A program made the position numbers and the translations under genes. A DNA stretch of 64,000 bases from Aestuariivivens sediminicola (GTDB taxonomy: Bacteria; Bacteroidota; Bacteroidia; Flavobacteriales; Flavobacteriaceae), in contig NZ_JAKMCM010000001.1 in assembly GCF_022662015.1 (NCBI RefSeq), forward strand, positions 496,001 through 560,000, in the 5' to 3' direction. Below the pieces are notes generated by a model, which saw only the letters and a list, made by a program, of their open reading frames with translations, made no database searches and was not told the origin of the DNA. Shown one piece after another: positions 1 through 8,994 of the stretch (the stretch's first letter is position 1; each line of letters opens with the position of its first letter).

Positions 1-497
1 TTATGAAAAGTATGGGCGGGCAAAATTCATTTGTGAAAAAATTAGATGAGGTCTTTGAAAAAAACCAATTCGATATGGCCAATGAACCCGATATCGCCTA
101 TCCGTATCTTTATAATTTCACCAATGGTTTTGAATGGAAAACACAGGATCGCGTTTCGGATTTAATTCAGAAGTATTTTACCAATAAACCGGATGGTCTG
201 CCTGGCAATGATGACACGGGGACCATGTCGGCCTGGCTTATTTACAGTATGATGGGCCTATACCCTGTTCTCCCGGCTAAACCTTTATACACCATCACCA
301 CCCCTGTTTTCGACAAAATCACCCTCCATCTCGATGATACCTACTATAAAAATAAAAACCTTATCATTGAAAAAAAGGGTGAAGGCCATATTGAATCGAT
401 CTTTATTGGAAATACCACACAAAAAACATGGTTTGTCAGTCATGACGAATTAGTCAATTCCGGCAGACTTTTAATTAATTTAAAAAAAGTAAGATGA
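1..497 (+). CDS. GH92 alpha-mannosidase, C-terminal part
   Basis: Only the last ~165 residues are present; the gene begins upstream of the window. The frame is open from base 1, so the first ATG at 3 is internal. The segment YNFTNGFEWKTQDRV followed by GLPGNDDTGTMSAWLIYSMM and GLYPVLP is the hallmark end of the GH92 catalytic domain. GH92 enzymes are calcium-dependent exo-alpha-mannosidases of glycoprotein and other mannose glycans; they are usually exported, but the signal peptide would lie outside the window. The stop overlaps the next start by 4 bases (ATGA), so the two genes are probably translated together. Family assignment is firm; linkage specificity cannot be read from this fragment. 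Confidence 0.93.
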   Translation, partial: MKSMGGQNSFVKKLDEVFEKNQFDMANEPDIAYPYLYNFTNGFEWKTQDRVSDLIQKYFTNKPDGLPGNDDTGTMSAWLIYSMMGLYPVLPAKPLYTITTPVFDKITLHLDDTYYKNKNLIIEKKGEGHIESIFIGNTTQKTWFVSHDELVNSGRLLINLKKVR

Positions 498-2692
498 TCA
501 GGTATAGTCTTATTTCAATAGCCTTGTGCTTGATATTAAACTCCTGTGGAGACAAAAGCCTAACCCTTGTTAAAGATGGCAGCTCAGCATATGCTATTGT
601 ATATTCTGATGCTCCAACCGAAGCCAACTATCGGTCTGCAGAACTCCTCAAATCGTATTTATATGACATCAGTGGTGTCCATTTGGATCTTGTCGATGAG
701 AACACGCCGCATAACAAGCACAAAATTTATGTCGGGAATTATGAGGATGCGCCTTTAGATGCGCATCACATAAAGATAAGTACTGTAGAAAAGGACATCT
801 ATATTTCAGGGGGATCGGCTGAGGCGACAAAAAATGCCGTCTATGAATTCTTAGAGCGGTATCTTGATTGCAGGTGGTATGCGCCCGGAGTAGACGATAT
901 CCCCGAAAGAAAGACAATAGCATTACCATTACCGCTGTCCTATAGTTATACCCCTGAAATTAAAACCAGAACTGTTCATTCCAGATTATTTTATTCAGAC
1001 AGTGCTTTTGCTGAAAAACACAGAGTAACCGCTGAAGCCTTCCCCAATTATGTTCCGGAAGGCAGGGTACATACCTTCCACAAATTCATACCCGAGGCCA
1101 GCTATTACGATACACATCCGGAGTATTTTGCTCTTAGAGGCTCAAGGAGATTACCAACCCAATTGTGTTTGACCAACAGTGAGGTTCTAAATATTGTGAA
1201 AGATTCCGTTCGTGCATTGTTTATGAGATATCCCGAATCGACCGTCATATCGGTAAGCAGCAATGACAATACCCAGTATTGTGAATGTGACAATTGCAAA
1301 AGAATAGATGAAGAAGAGGGGAGTCATGCTGGGACGATGATACGATTTGTCAATGAGGTAGCCAGGGAATTCCCCGATAAAACCATTTCCACACTGGCTT
1401 ACCAGTACACGAGGAAACCTTGTAAAACAAAACCTTTAAAGAATGTCCTCGTTACCCTTTGTTCAATAGAATGCGATCGAAGCGCTCCTATTGAGGATAA
1501 GTGTCAAGATTTTGCGAATGACTTGAAAGGCTGGGGTCAGCTCACCGATAACATAAGAATCTGGGACTACACGACGCAATTCACGAATTTTTTGGCCCCA
1601 TTTCCTAACTTACATACACTTCAACCCAATATTCAGTTTTTTAGAAACAACAGTACGCGATGGGTATTTGAACAGCACAGTCATAATCCGAGTGAATTGT
1701 TCCAGCTGCGTTCATACCTTATGGCCAAACTGTTGTGGAACCCCGATGAGAATGTTGACGATCTTATAACTGGTTTTACCAATGGGTACTATAAGGAAGC
1801 AGGACCTTTTGTTAAAACCTATATCGATACCATTCACGCTGAAATACAAAACCATCCGGATTTCTTTTTATTCTTATATGGCGATCCTTCACAAGCTTTT
1901 GATACCTACTTAAATACAACCCTTCTAAACTATTATTCATCATTGTTTGATGAGGCAGAGGTGGCAGTGGCAGATCGGCCTGAAATCTTAAAACGCGTTA
2001 AAGAAGCACGTTTAGGAATCGATTATGCCGTTTTAGAGGCCTGTAGAAAAAATAGCCATGACGCGTTCCGTTTAAATGAGGATGCCAAGCAATTAATGGA
2101 AAACTTTATTAGTACATGCACACAGGCCAACATCACCCTGATGAATGAGATGGGATATACGGTAAAGGAATATGGAGCGTCCTATTTAAATTCAGTGGCC
2201 TTGGCCATGCGACCGAACAAGGCCTCGGGAAAGCCGGTTTCTTTGCTAACAACACCAAAAAAATATGCAAATGAAGATCCTCAAGCCTTAACGGACGGGG
2301 CTCTGGGTGGCAGTAATTTTTATGCTAACTGGCTGGGGTTTGAAGGCAATGATCTGATCGCTGTTATAGACTTGCAAAGCAGGGAGGATATAAGTTCCTT
2401 GACCACAACATTCTTACAGGTTACCAATCACATTGTTTTTTTCCCGAAAGAAGTCAGGTATTATGGCTCGATCGATGGCACAAACTTTACGCATTTAGGT
2501 ACGGTCCATAACAGTACACCTTTGAGTAAAACGAGTAAGGTGAACGACATAAAAACGTTCAACCTGGATATCGATAAAACCAAAATGCAATACATTAAGG
2601 TTATTGCTGAAAATCATAAAAAAGCTCCGGTTTGGCATAATGCATCAGGCTTACCATCATGGGTTTTTGCAGATGAGATCATTATTAATTAG
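494..2692 (+). CDS. DUF4838 lipoprotein, putative glycan-active enzyme
   Basis: 732 residues. The N-terminus is a lipoprotein signal with lipobox LNSC (Cys18), so the protein should be anchored in an envelope membrane. Residues ~25-130 resemble the alpha/beta domain that precedes catalytic barrels in GH20 and alpha-glucuronidase proteins. The middle (about 180-500) matches DUF4838, including the CECDNCKR segment near residue 260. The last ~150 residues look like a beta-sandwich of the discoidin/F5-8C kind. DUF4838 proteins are common in Bacteroidota glycan loci and are suspected glycosidases, but I know of no established reaction. It overlaps the GH92 gene by 4 bases and is followed after 10 bases by the phosphatase-fold gene, so it belongs to the same operon. 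Confidence 0.85.
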   Translation: MIRYSLISIALCLILNSCGDKSLTLVKDGSSAYAIVYSDAPTEANYRSAELLKSYLYDISGVHLDLVDENTPHNKHKIYVGNYEDAPLDAHHIKISTVEKDIYISGGSAEATKNAVYEFLERYLDCRWYAPGVDDIPERKTIALPLPLSYSYTPEIKTRTVHSRLFYSDSAFAEKHRVTAEAFPNYVPEGRVHTFHKFIPEASYYDTHPEYFALRGSRRLPTQLCLTNSEVLNIVKDSVRALFMRYPESTVISVSSNDNTQYCECDNCKRIDEEEGSHAGTMIRFVNEVAREFPDKTISTLAYQYTRKPCKTKPLKNVLVTLCSIECDRSAPIEDKCQDFANDLKGWGQLTDNIRIWDYTTQFTNFLAPFPNLHTLQPNIQFFRNNSTRWVFEQHSHNPSELFQLRSYLMAKLLWNPDENVDDLITGFTNGYYKEAGPFVKTYIDTIHAEIQNHPDFFLFLYGDPSQAFDTYLNTTLLNYYSSLFDEAEVAVADRPEILKRVKEARLGIDYAVLEACRKNSHDAFRLNEDAKQLMENFISTCTQANITLMNEMGYTVKEYGASYLNSVALAMRPNKASGKPVSLLTTPKKYANEDPQALTDGALGGSNFYANWLGFEGNDLIAVIDLQSREDISSLTTTFLQVTNHIVFFPKEVRYYGSIDGTNFTHLGTVHNSTPLSKTSKVNDIKTFNLDIDKTKMQYIKVIAENHKKAPVWHNASGLPSWVFADEIIIN

Positions 2693-2702
2693 AATACGAT
2701 AC

Positions 2703-3545
2703 ATGAAACATATTGTCATAATCATGAGCCTTTTTTGTTCAAGTCACCTGTTGTTAGGACAAGCTTATAAAGTAATGACCTATAATATTCGTTACGATAC
2801 CTCAAATGACGGGGAGAACCAATGGTCTCAGAGAAAATCCTTTTTAGGTCACCAGATTGGCTTCCATGAACCCGATGTATTCGGAATTCAGGAAGGACTG
2901 GAACATCAGGTCCGGTTTTTAGATAGTGTACTTTTGAATTACAAGTATATTGGCGTAGGCAGGGACGATGGAAAAACAAAAGGAGAATACAGCGCTATTT
3001 TTTACAATGCCAACAAATTAAAACCATTAAAAACGGATACCTTCTGGCTCTCTGAAACACCGGAAACGATATCCGTGGGCTGGGATGCTGCCATGGAACG
3101 GATTTGTACCTATGCCTTGTTTGAAAATGTTAAGACCAAAGAGCACTTCTGGGTATTCAATACCCACTTCGACCACAGGGGCGAAGAGGCTCGGATAAAC
3201 AGTGCAAAATTAATTTCAAAATCGATTGAGGACATTAACAAAAACAATTATCCCTTTATTCTTATGGGGGATTTAAATCTAAAACCGGAAAGCGCACCGA
3301 TTCAATACCTTTCCTCCGTGTTTAATGATGCAAAAATGGTAAGTCTGACACCTCCTTTCGGTCCGGATGGTACTTTTAATGGGTTTCAATTTTTTGAACC
3401 GGTGACCAATCGAATAGACTATATTTTCACCAGTAAAAGCAATATTAAAGTCCTTAAATATGCGGTATTGAGTGATTCCAGGGACTGCAAATACCCGTCC
3501 GATCATTTACCTGTATTTGCTGAAGTCTTATTAAAGCCTAATTAA
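2703..3545 (+). CDS. secreted endonuclease/exonuclease/phosphatase-family protein
   Basis: 280 residues from ATG 2703. An in-frame ATG at 2604 would overlap the previous gene by 89 bases and lose the signal peptide, so 2703 is preferred. The signal peptide ends near LLLGQA. Motifs of the EEP (DNase I-like) fold appear in order: MTYNIRYD, GIQEG with the metal-binding Glu, NTHFDHRG, MGDLN and the terminal SDHLPV with the catalytic His. Members hydrolyse phosphodiester or phosphomonoester bonds. In Bacteroidota glycan loci such secreted enzymes are frequent, with unclear substrates such as phospho-sugars, nucleic acids or phospholipids. It lies 10 bases after the DUF4838 gene and 70 bases before the first fucosidase. 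Confidence 0.88.
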   Translation: MKHIVIIMSLFCSSHLLLGQAYKVMTYNIRYDTSNDGENQWSQRKSFLGHQIGFHEPDVFGIQEGLEHQVRFLDSVLLNYKYIGVGRDDGKTKGEYSAIFYNANKLKPLKTDTFWLSETPETISVGWDAAMERICTYALFENVKTKEHFWVFNTHFDHRGEEARINSAKLISKSIEDINKNNYPFILMGDLNLKPESAPIQYLSSVFNDAKMVSLTPPFGPDGTFNGFQFFEPVTNRIDYIFTSKSNIKVLKYAVLSDSRDCKYPSDHLPVFAEVLLKPN

Positions 3546-3615
3546 AAAATCAGAATAAAAAGGAAAGGAATTTGCGAAGGTTACTTTTTTAAAATTATTT
3601 AGAACACATGTTAAT

Positions 3616-5421
3616 ATGAGATCCATGCGAAATAGAATACTGTTATACGCCCTGATCCTGGGATTGAGTTCAATGGTCTTTTCCCAAAACAATACGATCA
3701 ATTATACCAAAGAAATTACCGAGCGTCCTTACCCAAAATGGTTCAAAGATGCCAAGCTGGGCATTTTTATACATTGGGGACTCTATTCCGTGCCTTCCTA
3801 TGGTGGTAAGGAATCTTACGGGGAATGGTATCTGAGAGGTCTGCAGATGAACGATAGTCTGCGTACCACCTTTATGAAAAACACCTATGGCCAACATTTC
3901 ACTTATAAAGATTTTGCCCCCTTGTTCAAAGCAGAGCTATTTGACCCTGATGAATGGGCCGAGCTATTTCAAAAGGCAGGTGCCAAATATATCATGTTGG
4001 TTTCCAAGCACCATGATGGCTATGCCCTTTGGCCGAGCAAATACAACAGAAACTGGAACAGTGTGGATGTAGGTCCTAAAAGGGATATTGTCGGTGAGTT
4101 AACCGAAGCCATTAGAAAGACCAATCTTAAAATGGGTCTCTACTATTCCCTGGCCGAATGGAATCACCCGTTACACCGTTGGTATACCGATCCGCATGAC
4201 AGCATAGGCAATTATGTAGATCAGTATATGATTCCGCAGTTCAAGGAATTAATCAGCACCTACAAACCAAAGTTAATTTTTGCCGATGGCGAATGGTTCA
4301 ACTCGGCGAAGCAATGGCACTCGGCTGAACTCATTCATTGGTATTACAATTTGGTGGGTGAGGAAGCGATTGTGAACAACAGATGGGGAAGCGGTCTCGA
4401 TGTTGGTTTTTTAACTCCTGAATACAGTGCCGGTATCAAGGTAACGGACAGACCATGGACTGAAGTCCGGGGTATTGGTCGTTCTTTTGGATTAAATCGC
4501 AATGAAGATCTCGAGGCTTACGGGACGTCCCAGGAATTAATCCAACGCTTTGTACAGACCGTGGCAAATGGGGGTGGTATGATTTTAAATGTGGGCCCAA
4601 AGGCGGATGGACAGATTCCATTGATTCAACAGGAGCGTCTGATGCAGCTGGGGAAATGGTTAGACATAAACGCCGAGGCTATATATGGTGCCGAGACCTA
4701 CGCCATAACGGAGGTAGAAAAAGAAGTTAGTAAAGAACGTACAGACAGAAACATCAGCTTCAACTGGGTTAGAAATTCACCTATGAAAGGCATCAAGGAA
4801 GATCACTTTGCTGTGGAATGGAATGGGTTTATTGTCGCTCCGGAATCTGGCACCTACACGTTCGAAATGGCGGCAGACGATGAGGCCTCCCTCTTTATAG
4901 CGGGTAAACCTGTTATCGCTTTAAACCGAACAGATAAAGGTTCGCAATCGGAAGTCATGGGCGCGAATAACAGTGCAGCCAATCAGGGTGTCCTAAAATT
5001 AAAATCAGGGGTGCCCTACCCCATTAAAATCCAATACAGAGAAATAGACCTCAGCGCCTCAGTGAGACTATTTTGGAGCAGTAAGACTATAAAAAAGGAG
5101 GTCGTTCCGGGGTCAGCACTTTATGTGGATAAAGACCAAACGGAACATGGGTTAAAGGGAAACTACACCTCCCTTAAAACCTATCTCTGCTATACTCAAA
5201 ACAAGGGCAATCTCTACGCCATCAGTTTTGAATGGCCGGAGGAACAGCTGCTTTTGAAAATACCACATCCCGGTGATAAAGCAAAAGTGAAAATGCTGGG
5301 ATTGGACAGGTATTTAGACTGGAGCTACGAAAACGATACCCTGATTATTCACACGGAATCCATAACCTATTCAGAATTACCATCACATGATGCATGGACT
5401 TTCCAAATAAACAAAAACTAA
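3616..5421 (+). CDS. alpha-L-fucosidase, GH29 with PA14 domain
   Basis: 601 residues with a Sec signal peptide (cleavage near VFSQ). The GH29 barrel spans about 30-350: GIFIHWGLYSVPSYGG, SKHHDGYALWPS, and LIFADGEW, in which Asp224 is the expected catalytic nucleophile. NGGGMILNVGPKADG closes the barrel. A PA14 domain follows at about 375-500 (FIVAPESGTYTFEMAADDEA), a carbohydrate-binding module seen inserted in or fused to glycosidases. A C-terminal beta domain ends the protein. It releases terminal alpha-L-fucose by a retaining mechanism, probably in the periplasm or at the cell surface. The stop overlaps the start of the next fucosidase by one base (TAATG). Confidence 0.95.
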   Translation: MRSMRNRILLYALILGLSSMVFSQNNTINYTKEITERPYPKWFKDAKLGIFIHWGLYSVPSYGGKESYGEWYLRGLQMNDSLRTTFMKNTYGQHFTYKDFAPLFKAELFDPDEWAELFQKAGAKYIMLVSKHHDGYALWPSKYNRNWNSVDVGPKRDIVGELTEAIRKTNLKMGLYYSLAEWNHPLHRWYTDPHDSIGNYVDQYMIPQFKELISTYKPKLIFADGEWFNSAKQWHSAELIHWYYNLVGEEAIVNNRWGSGLDVGFLTPEYSAGIKVTDRPWTEVRGIGRSFGLNRNEDLEAYGTSQELIQRFVQTVANGGGMILNVGPKADGQIPLIQQERLMQLGKWLDINAEAIYGAETYAITEVEKEVSKERTDRNISFNWVRNSPMKGIKEDHFAVEWNGFIVAPESGTYTFEMAADDEASLFIAGKPVIALNRTDKGSQSEVMGANNSAANQGVLKLKSGVPYPIKIQYREIDLSASVRLFWSSKTIKKEVVPGSALYVDKDQTEHGLKGNYTSLKTYLCYTQNKGNLYAISFEWPEEQLLLKIPHPGDKAKVKMLGLDRYLDWSYENDTLIIHTESITYSELPSHDAWTFQINKN

Positions 5422-7520
5422 TGTACCGAGCCTGTATTATTCTTATCGTTTTATTTTTCTTTCAATCCTGTGACACCACTCCGGCACCGGAACCTCATGG
5501 TCCACTGCCCTCACAGCGCCAATTGGATTGGCATGATATGGAGTACTATGCCTTTATTCATTTTAACATGAACACCTTCACCAACATGGAATGGGGAGAT
5601 GGAAGTGAAAAACCGGAACAATTTAATCCTACGCAACTCGATACCAGGCAATGGGCTAAGACCATTAAAGATGCCGGAATGAAGGGCGTCATCCTAACGG
5701 CCAAACATCACGATGGTTTTTGCTTATGGCCATCAGCTTACACGGAACATTCCGTAAAGAACTCGCCCTGGAAAAATGGCAGTGGTGATGTTTTAAAAGA
5801 ATTAGCCGAGGCCTGTAAGGCCTACGATTTAAAAATGGGGGTGTATCTGTCGCCCTGGGATAGAAACCATGCAGCCTATGGCAGACCAGAATATGTCACC
5901 TATTTTCACAACCAATTGCGGGAGCTGCTTACACAATACGGCGCTATTTTTGAAGTTTGGTTCGATGGAGCAAATGGGGGCTCTGGCTATTATGGAGGTG
6001 CCAATGAAACGCGAAAAATAGACAACAAAACCTACTATCAATGGGATAAAGTGATCGCGATCGTAAGAGAATTACAGCCCAATGCGGTTATTTTCGGAGA
6101 TGGTGGCCCCGGAGTGCGATGGGTGGGTAATGAAGAGGGCTGGGCCAACGAAACCAATTGGTGTTTGTTGCGTCGAGATGAAATATATCCGGGAACACCC
6201 AAATACGTTCAGTTGCGATCTGGTCATGAGGACGGTACCCATTGGATTCCTGCCGAGTGCGATGTCTCGATTCGGCCGGGATGGTATTACCACGCCGCAG
6301 AAGACTCCCAGGTAAAATCATTAGATCATTTGGTCAGGATCTATTATGAATCCATTGGTAGAAATGCCTCCCTTCTTCTCAATTTACCGGTAGATGACCG
6401 TGGCTTGATTCATGAAAACGACATCAAACAACTCATGGCACTTAAAGCTCAAATTGATAAGGACTTTGCTGAGAATTTGGCCGTGAAGACTCAGGTCACA
6501 GCCAGCAATGTTCGTGGAGACAGTCGGAAGTTTCAGGCATCTCATCTCATTGATGGTAACCCTGAGACCTATTGGGCTACAGACGATGGTATAACATCCT
6601 CCTCAATAACGCTAAGCTTTGACCAGCCTACCAGAGTAAACCGTATCCTATTGGAAGAATATATTCCTCTGGGGCAACGTGTTAAGGCATTTACTGTTGA
6701 AGCCAAAGTGAATGGCACCTGGAAATTAATCGACGAGCAGACCACCATCGGTAACAAACGCATTCTGAGGTTCGATACGGTTGAGGCCACAGAAGTTCGG
6801 GTTGCAATTACTTCTGCGAAGGCAGCAATAACACTATCGAACATTGCACTGTATCACGCTCCAAACCTTTTAACACAACCTGAGGCAACACGCGATGTGG
6901 ATGGTGAGGTAACGCTGTCTGTGGCCGATAAAAACATTGAAATCTATTACACTACGGATGGTTCAGAACCCACGACAGCGTCAATGAAGTATAACAGCCC
7001 TTTTTTGATTGACCATCCCACAAGATTGAAGGCCATGGCCTATAATCCGGAGGATCAAGAGAGCACTAAAGCATCCTCATGGGATTTTGATATTATCAAA
7101 AACGATTGGAAGGTTTTAGAACCCCTCCCCGGCGAGAGTACAGATGCTGGAAAAATTATAGATGAGAATAAAAACACGCATTGGGTGTCAGCAAAGGGTC
7201 CCGATTCGAAACATGTTGTTGTCGATCTGGGCCGAACACATCTCTTAAGGGGATTTACCTATGCCCCCATGCAGGGTCGCTGGCCCACGGGTATTATTAC
7301 GCATTACAGATTTTATGTGAGCAATGATAACAGTAACTGGACCGAAGTTGCCCATGGAGAGTTCGGTAATATAAAGAACAACCCAATTGCACAAGTGATT
7401 CCATTTAGCCCTGTAAAGGGACGTTTTATAAAGTTGGAGGGCGAAAAAATAGTGGATAACGCCCAACACATGTCCATCGCGGAATTAGGTGTATTAACAG
7501 GTGGTGACAAACAGAATTAA
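5421..7520 (+). CDS. alpha-L-fucosidase lipoprotein, GH29 plus F5/8C modules
   Basis: 699 residues from ATG 5421; the in-frame ATG at 5394 lies inside the previous gene and would spoil the lipoprotein signal (lipobox FQSC, Cys17). GH29 domain about 30-350: FIHFNMNTFTNMEWG, TAKHHDGFCLWPS, and FEVWFDGANGG with probable nucleophile Asp182. This looks like the subfamily that prefers alpha-1,3/1,4 branched fucose, an inference from the motif. Then come an F5/8 type C (discoidin) domain (~365-475), a chitobiase C-terminal-like beta domain (~485-550, IYYTTDGSEPTT) and a second F5/8C domain (~560-695). The two sugar-binding modules suggest action on a polymeric or surface glycan. Start overlaps the preceding stop (TAATG). 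Confidence 0.95.
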   Translation: MYRACIILIVLFFFQSCDTTPAPEPHGPLPSQRQLDWHDMEYYAFIHFNMNTFTNMEWGDGSEKPEQFNPTQLDTRQWAKTIKDAGMKGVILTAKHHDGFCLWPSAYTEHSVKNSPWKNGSGDVLKELAEACKAYDLKMGVYLSPWDRNHAAYGRPEYVTYFHNQLRELLTQYGAIFEVWFDGANGGSGYYGGANETRKIDNKTYYQWDKVIAIVRELQPNAVIFGDGGPGVRWVGNEEGWANETNWCLLRRDEIYPGTPKYVQLRSGHEDGTHWIPAECDVSIRPGWYYHAAEDSQVKSLDHLVRIYYESIGRNASLLLNLPVDDRGLIHENDIKQLMALKAQIDKDFAENLAVKTQVTASNVRGDSRKFQASHLIDGNPETYWATDDGITSSSITLSFDQPTRVNRILLEEYIPLGQRVKAFTVEAKVNGTWKLIDEQTTIGNKRILRFDTVEATEVRVAITSAKAAITLSNIALYHAPNLLTQPEATRDVDGEVTLSVADKNIEIYYTTDGSEPTTASMKYNSPFLIDHPTRLKAMAYNPEDQESTKASSWDFDIIKNDWKVLEPLPGESTDAGKIIDENKNTHWVSAKGPDSKHVVVDLGRTHLLRGFTYAPMQGRWPTGIITHYRFYVSNDNSNWTEVAHGEFGNIKNNPIAQVIPFSPVKGRFIKLEGEKIVDNAQHMSIAELGVLTGGDKQN

Positions 7521-7635
7521 AAACTTTATAGTGCGATTGCACATATCGATAGCTCAATCTGAGTTGTTCAGCGAAAAAAATTAACATTAACCCATGGGTT
7601 TACTATTTTAACCCCGCAATCCCGATAATACATTT

Positions 7636-8970
7636 ATGGATACATACAGTAAAATTCCGGTGGTATCAAAAAAGGTTTTGATTCCTTTTATTTTAGTAAC
7701 CTCCCTCTTCGCCCTTTGGGGCTTTGCCAATGCGGTTACAGATCCCATGGTACAAGCTTTTAAAAAGGTATTGGAACTGTCTAATTCGCAAGCGGCCTGG
7801 GTTCAAATGGCCTTTTATGGAGGTTATTTCTGTATGGCCCTTCCAGCTGCCATGTTTATGCGTAAATACTCCTATAAAGTAGGTGTTCTTATCGGATTGG
7901 CATTGTATGCTACCGGAGCCCTTTTATTTTATCCTGCTGCCCAAACAGAGAGTTTCTTATTTTTCTGTGTGGGTTTATATATTTTAACCTTTGGCCTGGC
8001 GTTCCTCGAGACGGCTGCAAACCCTTATATCCTGGCCATGGGAGCCAAAGAAACGGCGACCCAGAGATTGAATCTTGCCCAGGCTTTTAATCCTGTCGGA
8101 CTTATAGCCGGTTTATTGGTTGCCCAGCAATTCGTATTGAAAAATTTGCAATCCGATGACGTTGAGAATTTCCGTTCCCTGGATGAAGCCTCCAAGGTAT
8201 TGATACGCACTTCCGACCTGATGGTTATCAGGAATCCTTATGTCATTCTGGGTCTGGTTATAACAGCGGTATTTATCATCTTTTTATTGAGTAAAATGCC
8301 CCAATCCAAGGACAAAGGCGGAATGCCAAGTATAGGCGAGACCTTTGCCACCCTTGCAAAAAATGTAAAGTACGTTTTAGGGGTATTGGCACAAATATTA
8401 TACGTTGGTGCACAAATTATGTGCTGGACCTACATTTACCAATATGCCGAGGCTATAGGCATAGACAGCGTAACTGCCGGAAGCTATCAACTCTTTGCAT
8501 TTGGTTTGTTTATTGTTGGAAGAGCCGTTGGAACCTATATGCTGCGTTTTTTTAGTTCCGGAAAATTACTCATGTATTTCGCGCTATCGGCATTGACCTT
8601 TGTCTTGGGCACCATGTTCATCCAAGGGAATTTTGGCCTGTACTGTTTGGTCGGCATCTCTTTCTTCATGTCCCTGATGTTCCCTACGATTTATGGTATC
8701 GCCCTGGGCGATTTAACGGAAGAACAATCAAAAATCGGATCTGCCGGATTGGTTATGGCCATTGTTGGAGGTGCCTTAATGCCAAAGCTGCAGGGTATCA
8801 TCATTGATGCCGGTGGTACTGGAGTCGCAGATACGAAAATTTTAGGAGTATCGGAGGTTAACTTCTCCTTTATCCTGCCCCTGCTTTGCTTTCTATATAT
8901 TGCCTGGTATGGTCTGAGGGTGTTTAGAAGGCATGAAGCAGCCGATGACATTTTGCACGAATCGAATTAA
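7636..8970 (+). CDS. fucP: L-fucose:H+ symporter (FucP-type MFS permease)
   Basis: 444 residues, about the length of E. coli FucP, with twelve hydrophobic segments. The first helix ends in ANAVTDPMVQAF; Asp36 matches the position of the proton-coupling Asp of FucP. GLAFLETAANPYI carries Glu125, equivalent to the substrate-binding Glu. It should import L-fucose across the inner membrane with protons. The 115-base gap before it is the longest between here and the GH20 gene, so it may have its own promoter; I could not pick a convincing one. Its place between fucosidases and the oxidative fucose genes supports fucose over other sugars carried by this family. Confidence 0.95.
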   Translation: MDTYSKIPVVSKKVLIPFILVTSLFALWGFANAVTDPMVQAFKKVLELSNSQAAWVQMAFYGGYFCMALPAAMFMRKYSYKVGVLIGLALYATGALLFYPAAQTESFLFFCVGLYILTFGLAFLETAANPYILAMGAKETATQRLNLAQAFNPVGLIAGLLVAQQFVLKNLQSDDVENFRSLDEASKVLIRTSDLMVIRNPYVILGLVITAVFIIFLLSKMPQSKDKGGMPSIGETFATLAKNVKYVLGVLAQILYVGAQIMCWTYIYQYAEAIGIDSVTAGSYQLFAFGLFIVGRAVGTYMLRFFSSGKLLMYFALSALTFVLGTMFIQGNFGLYCLVGISFFMSLMFPTIYGIALGDLTEEQSKIGSAGLVMAIVGGALMPKLQGIIIDAGGTGVADTKILGVSEVNFSFILPLLCFLYIAWYGLRVFRRHEAADDILHESN

Positions 8971-8994
8971 AATCAATGATCAATTAATTAAAGA

